NCBI GenBank assembly: GCA_027257055.1
Contig: JAPVLO010000115.1
Coordinates: 3,162,001-3,226,000 of the forward strand
Direction: 5' to 3'
Length of the DNA: 64,000 nucleotides
DNA from: Cephalopachus bancanus
Taxonomy: Eukaryota; Chordata; Mammalia; Primates; Tarsiidae
The translations under genes and the position numbers were made by a program. The notes below the pieces were generated by a model. That model saw nothing but the letters and a program-made list of their open reading frames with translations, was not told where the DNA came from and searched no databases. Of this stretch, positions 57,641 to 64,000 are shown one piece after another (position 1 is the stretch's first letter; every line of letters begins with the position of its first letter).

Positions 57641-58429
57641 TGGCTGGTGGGTGAGGGGGTGAATGAGCAGTTGCATGTATACAAAGCTGTGTTAGAATCC
57701 TGCTCATTGTTCTGCTTCCCAGGCTGACTATCAGCTCTCTGATGGCAGGAATGGGGTCTTCTCCCACCACCCATGCCTCAGCTGACTCAATGCCCATACT
57801 TCATGGAAACAGCCAGGACTTAATGAATGTACAGCCAACTGGGCCATTCCTGGTAGTGATGGAAGGGGTACCTCCAAGTGGCTCTCCCTAAAACCAGTTC
57901 CAGGTCTCCCCCTGCTGATGGTTACCCACCCAGGTATGCCTTGTCCTCAGCAACCACTTCACTCCTACTCTGCTCTGAGAAGTCCCTCCACTTCCCTGGT
58001 CACCCTGATTTGGACTGGAAACCCTCCCTTGTTCATTCCTATGCTGTGTTCATTCCTAAGCATGCTTGCATGGCTGTCTTTCATAAAGAGAAGAGACATC
58101 CATACTCAGGCAGGTGCAGAGGTCTCCTCCAAGTACAAAAGATGTGATTTGGAGAGTACATGGGATTGTACTTGGCGTAAAATTACCCCATGGGAGTCAG
58201 GTCTTCCATGGTCTGTTCACCAAGTCAAAAAATGTCCCCATGCCTAGGGAGATATCTATCATAAATACACCCCTCTCAGAAGCACACAGCTTCACAAATG
58301 TAGAAGACACTTCAATCCAATCTTTAGCCAGTATTTCTCTGAAGCTGGGAAATTGAAGACACACATAATAGCAGGGCACACACTTGTCGTTTAAAATACA
58401 CTCAAATCAATGTCCACATGCAGCTACAA

Positions 58430-58560
58430 AACATCTTGAGCACCGCTTATGTGGCAAACACTGTTCTAGACACTGAGAAGATGAGATCGGAAGCGAAAGA
58501 TACTGCCACACATGCAAATTTCAGTCTAACCAGAGAGACAAAGAACACAAGCAAATACCT
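58430..58560 (-). mobile_element. L2 3' end fragment, antisense
   Basis: GAGCACCGCTTATGTGGC, CACTGTTCTAGACACTGAG and AGTCTAACCAGAGAGACAAAG match the antisense L2 3' end. Confidence 0.65.
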
Positions 58561-59329
58561 GATTCCTCCCAGATGACTTGCTGGAGAGACATAGTACTCT
58601 AAAGGAGAGAAACTACTGAGTCAATGACCATAAGTAGCTTGGGGTCTCTTGGTGTCAAGGTCATGCTGAGTTCTTCAGGGACATTGAGACAAGAAGTTCA
58701 GGACACCCTGCAAACTCCAGGGCCAGAAACTCCATGCCAGACAGAGTACAAAGAATGTCCCCCTCCACAGCTCAAATAAGCTGCCAACTTCAGCTCTCTG
58801 GGGCCTCACAACCTCTGCTCATTGCGTGGACAGGGAGACCAGGCTGGAGAGCAGAGAGTTTAACAGCACACCTCAAGACCTTAGATGAGGGCAGCACTGC
58901 TCCCAAGATGTGGAGCTCTCCAGCTGGTGCCCAGGCCCCTGGAGGACACCTTATGGGTCATCTTCCCATGCCTATCATTCCTTTTTGAGATTCATAAGAT
59001 GAGGCTGGCAAGGGGAAGAACTTGCTCCAGATAGCAGAGAGAACCCACACCTGTCAATTCTCACCAAGAAAATAAGAATAGAGGCCAGCTCCAAACTCAA
59101 CAATGTGCCCTCAGCAACCATGGGCTCTGTCCCCACGGCCAGAGCCCCTCTCCACAAGAGCAACCAACCAGCAGATAAGCACGGTCCTCCTCCCCCAGCC
59201 TCACCTCCTCCGCTGCCGAGAGCTGCCCTCCAACAGAGATGCCTCCCACCCCCCGTCCCACCACCTGGCTGAACCACAGTGGATGCTCACATCAAGCAAG
59301 AAAGGGGCAGGAGATGGATGACAAGTAGT

Positions 59330-59835
59330 CAAGATCACGAGCACTGAAGCGAAACGGCCCGAGTTCCAACCCGGACTCTGCTGTTCACTGGCCCCAAGGC
59401 CTTGGACGTGGGTCTTAACCTGCTTGAGTCCCAGTCTTCTCACGTTTAAAAGGAAATACTCAGCTGGGCTCGGTGGCTTAGCCTGTAATCCCGCGCCTTT
59501 GGGAGGCTGAGGTGAGTGAATTGCCTGAGCCCGCAAGTTCGAGACCACCTGGGCAGCAAGACCTCATCTTTACAATAAATAAAAAAATCAGCCGGGCATG
59601 GTAGCGCGCGCCTATAATTCCGGCTACTCGGAAGGCTGAGGCGGAAGGATCGCTGGAGCCCAGCAGGTCGAGGCTGCGGTGGCCGGGAGCGGCCACTGCA
59701 CTCCAGTCTGGGCGACAGAGTGAGACTCCAACTCAAAAAAGAAAAAAAAAAGGAAATACTCAATTCACAGACTTGTGCATGAATTTAATAAAATCACACA
59801 CACTGAGGGCTTAGCTCAGTGTCTCTCCCCAAAAT
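59330..59835 (+). mobile_element. MIR, sense, split by an Alu
   Basis: CCCGAGTTCCAACCCGGACT and TGAGTCCCAGTCTTCTCACG precede the Alu at 59463-59747. GAGGGCTTAGCTCAGTGTC follows. Confidence 0.65.
59463..59747 (+). mobile_element. Alu, youngest type, inside a MIR
   Basis: Full dimer with a CCGCGCCTTTGGGAGGCTG start and GTGGCCGGGAGCGGCCAC. Perfect 15-base duplication AAAAGGAAATACTCA at 59448-59462 and 59748-59762. Confidence 0.97.
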
Positions 59836-60599
59836 TGTTCACAAGTAGTGTTGATATCAATATGAATGATGATGGTGGTGATGAAGCCAAGAAGTCACTG
59901 ACAACCATGGGCAGAAAAATTCGCAGAAAATCCAGTCCAGCACCCCCACCCCCACCCCATCCCTAACCCCAAGAAAGCCACCTCCCAGCTCCCACTCCAG
60001 GACACCTCTCTCCGTGGTAACAGGTGTTGCGGTGAGCAGCTTGTGGCTCAGGCTTTGAGAGCTGGTGTTGTCACCGCGGCAACTCCCCCCTCCTCTCTCC
60101 CTCAGTGCCCAGAGAGAAGGCTAGGGGCATCTGAGGGAGCAGAAAGAGCACCATGTGGCCAGGGTTTTAGCAGAGCTTGGCGACAATTTACCTGTGGTCA
60201 CAGGCATGATCCACAGCAGCAAAGACGGGACCAGATCTGCCCTTGCCCGACCCCCACGGCCATCAGGGGCAATTAGGGACCCCTCCTCCTCGGATTATGG
60301 TGCCTCCATTTCCCACCCACTCCACTTTTATCTTCTAAAGTTACATCACCACAGAATGGGTGAACAGATATTCCCTCAGCAGGGACTCTTCCAGCCTAGG
60401 ACTGAGCACCCATCAGAAAGAGCCTGAGGCTGCCAGTGCCAACCTGTGGGCCAACTCTCGGGTTACAGGAGGAGGAGTAATCCCAGAAAAGTGGTGCAAC
60501 CCAACTGCTAAAGGTGAGGAAGGGCTGTATACGTGCGTGCATGCGTACACACATGTGAACCCCTATGCAGGGGTGAACACCCGGTGCCCAGGTACAAAT

Positions 60600-60700
60600 A
60601 CATGCCCCCACAAGTATCCTTTGAACATCTACTGTGCTAGGCCAGGCACTGTGCCCGGCACTGTGGGCACACAAGAAGGCGAGGCAGAAAGAGGGGCTAG
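60600..60700 (-). mobile_element. L2 3' end fragment, antisense
   Basis: CCTTTGAACATCTACTGTGC and CCAGGCACTGTGCCCGGCAC resemble the antisense L2 end. Short. Confidence 0.5.
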
Positions 60701-61969
60701 TCTACCAGAAGATGTGGACGCGTTTTCTTTGCTTTCCCAGTCCTTCTCCAAGGCAGACACCTCTCGCAAACAGACACCTCCTCTCCACCACTCACCGTCA
60801 TGCTTACTCCTATTCGGGTCATGTTGGGCCGCTGGTGTTTCTCTATTTTATCCAGAAAAAAACAAAATAAAAAGGCTATTGGATTCATTCATGCCATGGT
60901 GGCCTGCCTTACTTAGATCATAACGAGTCATGGGTTTCTGTCCCCAGAACTTCGGGTGGACCCATGGTCCTCCAGTTGAAGTTGCCAGCAGTAGCTGCCT
61001 CCGTTCCTGTAAGGAGCAGCCACCAACCTCTCCCTTCCTCAGACAAGAGCTGCTCTACTTTTCTGTTGCCTTCCTCACTTTATGTCCCCCCCTTGGGCCG
61101 CCACCTGCCCCAGGCCCAGCTGCCTGTCACCTGGACCCTCCTTCTTTTTCACTGTTTCCGCTTCAGAAATACTCACCGAACTGTCTGTCCTGGCCCCAAT
61201 TAGTATCGGCTGGGGCACTCAGCGAAGTGAAATCTAAGCTTTATTATTAAAGGAGCATTTCATCCAGAATGGCTTCCTTCTCTGTCATCATAGGAAAAGA
61301 GAATGGGGGGAAAGCAATGACCACCCCCCTCAGTATATACAGATTGTTGGCATTTTTTTCCCCAGCGCACACACTGCTAATTTGTGATTAGATGCTGTGG
61401 CGCCGCACCCACTCATGAGCTCCCAGGGGCTGGCAGCATCGAGGACACTGTGTCCTCAGGGCTGTCGGCCCCAGTCAGAACGCAGTCCTTCGAGGAAGTC
61501 GAAGTGGGCGGGTCCCCCCTCCCGCTGCCTCCACCTCCACTTCAGATGCAAAGTGCACATATGGCTCATCTCCATCTTTGGGGGAGGTTCCGTCTAAAGT
61601 CCTCCCAAAGATTCAGATTGTATGACAAATCACGTTCTAGACTATCGCGGCAAGAAAGGGCCCGGGCATTTGCATCATTACCCCCAGACAACAGCTTCAT
61701 TAGGCTGAAAGGGAGGTTTGCAGCCTCGCGAGCTTCGCCACTGACCTGGGCCTCTCACTTCCCCATTGTCTGAAGGCTCTGAGGCTCTCACTCCAAACCA
61801 TATGGTCTGTTTGGGCACCTCACACTGCCTTCCGGGGAAAGCAGGCTCGTCGGGAAGAACCTGGGGTGATTCAGAGACCTGCTGAAGATCCAGGTGAGAG
61901 CCTGCCCCCGAGTGGGGTCAAGAAGAGAGAAACCACCAGACAGCAGAGAAGGCTGAACCCTAAAAAGCT
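60701..61969. other. Intergenic, largely repeat-free
   Basis: Repeats thin out here. An AATAAAA at 60867 is not linked to a recognisable gene. The candidate conserved element at 61590-61770 lies within. Confidence 0.5.
61590..61770. promoter_or_regulatory. Candidate conserved noncoding element with octamer
   Basis: Unique, balanced-composition DNA with ATTTGCAT at 61668-61675, followed by CATTAC and TCATTAGG. It is unlike the surrounding repeat-derived DNA. Conservation is not tested. Confidence 0.35.
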
Positions 61970-62112
61970 GGCCTGTAATCCCAGCACTTTGGGGGACTTA
62001 GGTGGGAGGATTGCCTGAGGTCAGGAGTTCGAGACCTGACTGGGAAGCATAGCAATACCTGCCTCTAAAAATAAATAAATGAATGAATATAAAATACATT
62101 TAAAAAAATAAA
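61970..62112 (+). mobile_element. Alu left arm fragment, old
   Basis: Begins inside the element (GGCCTGTAATCCCAGCAC) and ends in an A/T-rich TAAATAAATGAATG tail. 5'-truncated monomer. Confidence 0.82.
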
Positions 62113-62754
62113 AAGCAATGTGTGGGCCCAGGAGGGAAGGAAAAAGGCTCCTTGGCCACAGAGCAAAAGAAGTAAGAGCCTTGGCATTTGGCTCCTCGGG
62201 GAACAGGCAGCCTGTTGTCCCCTTAAAAAAGAAGTCTGACAGCCTAACTCATGTTAAGTACACCCTCTCTTCAACTTGGCCCTCTCATAGGTCCCCAATT
62301 CCTTGGAGACCCCTCGGGGGTCCCCAGACCTCGGGCATTGTTCCCATGAAGCCAAGGAGCAAGGAGGAGAGTCTCAGGCTTCCATTCCCTTTCTTTAGTC
62401 CGCAAGACCCTGAACACCTAAAATCCAGGTTGTCCCGAGGACATCCATGCCGCTGGTCTAAAGGAGTTTGTGAAGGCAGAGCCTGGAAAGCCACCCCAAC
62501 TCCTAGCTCTCCAAAATCTGGTCTCTGAGACTCTACTTTGCTCCAAGCCTTCACAAGATTCCAAGCACCTGGAATGAACACGGAGGCCAGTGCTGTCCCT
62601 AGGCCAGTGCTGTCCACTGGGGCCTGGTTTCCCCTAGGAGGGGGATTCTAACGGTGCTCCTGTCCAGAGGACGTCCTGGCAACCGGTGATTCCCAGGCCG
62701 TGAGCCCCTCAGAGCTCACCCTGGGAAGGAATTCGTTGTGATCAAGAAACGGGC

Positions 62755-62894
62755 TGTTAGCCGGGTGTGGTAGCGCGCGCCTGTAGTTCCAGCTACTTGG
62801 AAGGCTGAGGCGGAAGGATCGCCAGAGCCCAGCAGGTCGAGGCTGCGATGGCCGGGACTCGACAGAGTGAGACTCCAACTCAAAAAAAAAAAGA
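62755..62894 (+). mobile_element. Alu right arm, 5'-truncated
   Basis: Right monomer only, starting TTAGCCGGGTGTGG. AAGAAACGGGC (62744-62754) and AAGAAATGGGC (62895-62905) flank it, so truncation happened at insertion. Confidence 0.92.
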
Positions 62895-62989
62895 AAGAAA
62901 TGGGCCGATGCGGTCCCGTCTGATGTTTCTTTAAAAGTAGAGGAAGAAAACACAATCCTTCCTCGTGGCGCTGCACCTCCACCCCGCCA

Positions 62990-63095
62990 ACGGGCGGATT
63001 AGGGCCAGGATTAACATTTTAAACTCGGCCAGACTTTCTGACTCAAAGATCTTCGCTGGCTAATCGTATTACTATCCTGGGATTATTGTTTTACT
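62990..63095. promoter_or_regulatory. Cluster of GGATTA (OTX/PITX-type) sites
   Basis: GGATTA occurs at 62996-63001, 63008-63013 and 63080-63085, and TAATCG at 63061-63066, all in unique DNA. A further GGATTA is at 63975-63980. The motif is bound by K50 homeodomain proteins. Function here is inferred. Confidence 0.4.
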
Positions 63096-63394
63096 CTCTG
63101 CAGAACAGATTCTAAAAATCAAATGGATTCAAGTTGCCTCCTGCTTTCTCTTTGCTCCTTTGGGTGGAGGGAAGGTTGTAGCTTCTTCTCTAGGAGGCGA
63201 TTTTTAAAGTCGAATCTCACTTCATATTTCTCTCCTTCCCCGCCTCTCCTTCCACGCCAGGAGGCGGTAAGAAGACCAGCGACACGGTTTCTCTATTCCC
63301 GCCCGCGCCAGCTCCTAATTCCTGGTAATTTATCCCATATTAAAACTTCTTTAAGTAAGAATGGACAAGCACCAGCACCTGCTATGCAAATGCG

Positions 63395-64000
63395 GCCAAA
63401 TCCAACTCGGGCCGCGGGGCGTGCGCGCCCGCCCGCCCGCCCGCCCGCGAGGGCTTTTCAGCGCTCCCAGGGCGCCCGCGGGCCCTTCATATGGAAACGG
63501 GGCCGGTCCCGACAGATTGCGACGGGCTGCTCCCGCCCCGGGCGGGGCCGGCGGGGAGGGGGCTGCGGCGCGGGTAGGCGGGCGGCTGATGCCCTCCCGG
63601 CGGCGGAAAACGCCCAGAGGGGTATTTGCGCCTCCCCTGCGGGCTTTCTCGTCTTCCGCACTTTTTTACCCCCCCAGCCATCTTTGTTGACTTCTCAACG
63701 AACGTGCCAATATCTCTATTTCCCGTTCTCCCCCAGAACTCCTCCCCCATCTCCACCCTATCTCTACGGAAGCGATGGAAGTTTTCTGACGTTTCCCACT
63801 GCTTTGATGCAGGAGCGATGGGCACCAGAGACCGACCCGACGTTGCCCCGGGGGTCCCAGGAAGGGGGTGGTATGGGATAGGTTGTCATCCCTGGCGGGG
63901 CGCACTCCCCCTTGCGCCGGGCGGTGGAGGCAGCCCCGGCTCTGCGCGGCGGCGGTCGTCCTGCCGGATAACAAGGATTAGCGTGCTGAGGACTTTTGAA
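63395..64000. promoter_or_regulatory. CpG-rich region at right end, probable NEUROG1 upstream region
   Basis: GC- and CpG-dense DNA (63395-63650 and 63820-63970) contains a G-quadruplex motif at 63540-63562, an E-box CATATG at 63488-63493 and an octamer ATGCAAAT at 63384-63391. No repeats. An open frame of 252 codons at 63123-63881 is a GC-rich shadow and shows no domain. By human synteny (from memory) NEUROG1 should start about 3 kb past the window. Confidence 0.55.
63427..63449. repeat. (CGCC)n repeat in CpG island
   Basis: Nearly six CGCC units within the GC-rich right-end island. Confidence 0.93.

Noticed and set aside
63123..63881. Plus-strand open frame of 252 codons at the right end
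   Set aside because: Low-complexity arginine/proline/alanine sequence from a CpG island, no domain, and competing frames on both strands. It does not resemble the NEUROG1 bHLH domain.
61000..64000. NEUROG1 coding sequence
   Set aside because: No basic helix-loop-helix coding segment is found on either strand. By recalled human spacing the gene should begin a few kilobases past the window.

Overview
This is vertebrate nuclear DNA from a primate. It is dense in dimeric 7SL-derived Alu elements (29 recognised), L1, L2 and MIR fragments, and it holds one confident protein-coding gene, CXCL14, complete on the + strand with four exons. Most Alus do not match the human AluJ/S/Y consensus: they share a linker reading CAATAAATCAAAAAATTAGC and an end reading GACTCCAACTCAAAA. 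The CXCL14 signal peptide also differs from the human one as I remember it. I infer a non-anthropoid primate. Tarsier is my best guess, but the window does not prove it.

Layout. 1-23.5 kb is intergenic DNA upstream of CXCL14. It contains Alus, old MIR/L2/L1 pieces, a processed RPS28 pseudogene (minus strand, near 11.4-11.76 kb) with two Alus nested beside it, two decayed mariner-type DNA transposons (21.6-22.66 kb), a palindromic short-TIR element (14.36-14.5 kb), a 24-bp minisatellite and a perfect 17-bp inverted repeat. 23.5-24.4 kb is a CpG-rich promoter with a TATA-like box, an AP-1 site and a G-quadruplex motif. CXCL14 spans from there to about 32.26 kb: coding exons 23951-24014, 24181-24286, 27959-28072 and 31119-31134, then a 1.1-kb 3' UTR ending at AATAAA at 32233. 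32.3-64 kb is intergenic DNA with many more repeats. The last 3 kb become unique, GC-rich and full of homeodomain, POU and E-box motifs, ending in a CpG island at 63.4-64 kb.

Context. In human 5q31.1, as I recall it, the next gene downstream of CXCL14 in the same direction is NEUROG1, about 35 kb away. The GC-rich right end therefore probably belongs to the distal upstream regulatory region of NEUROG1, whose coding sequence is not in the window. I see no operons, CRISPR arrays or tRNA/rRNA genes, and no convincing second protein-coding gene. Nearly all other long open frames are Alu readthrough or GC-rich shadows. I found no unmistakable new biological system. The most interesting items are the lineage-specific Alu family, the loss of the upstream CXCL14 start codon, the nested retrocopy, the paired mariner fossils and two perfect hairpins.
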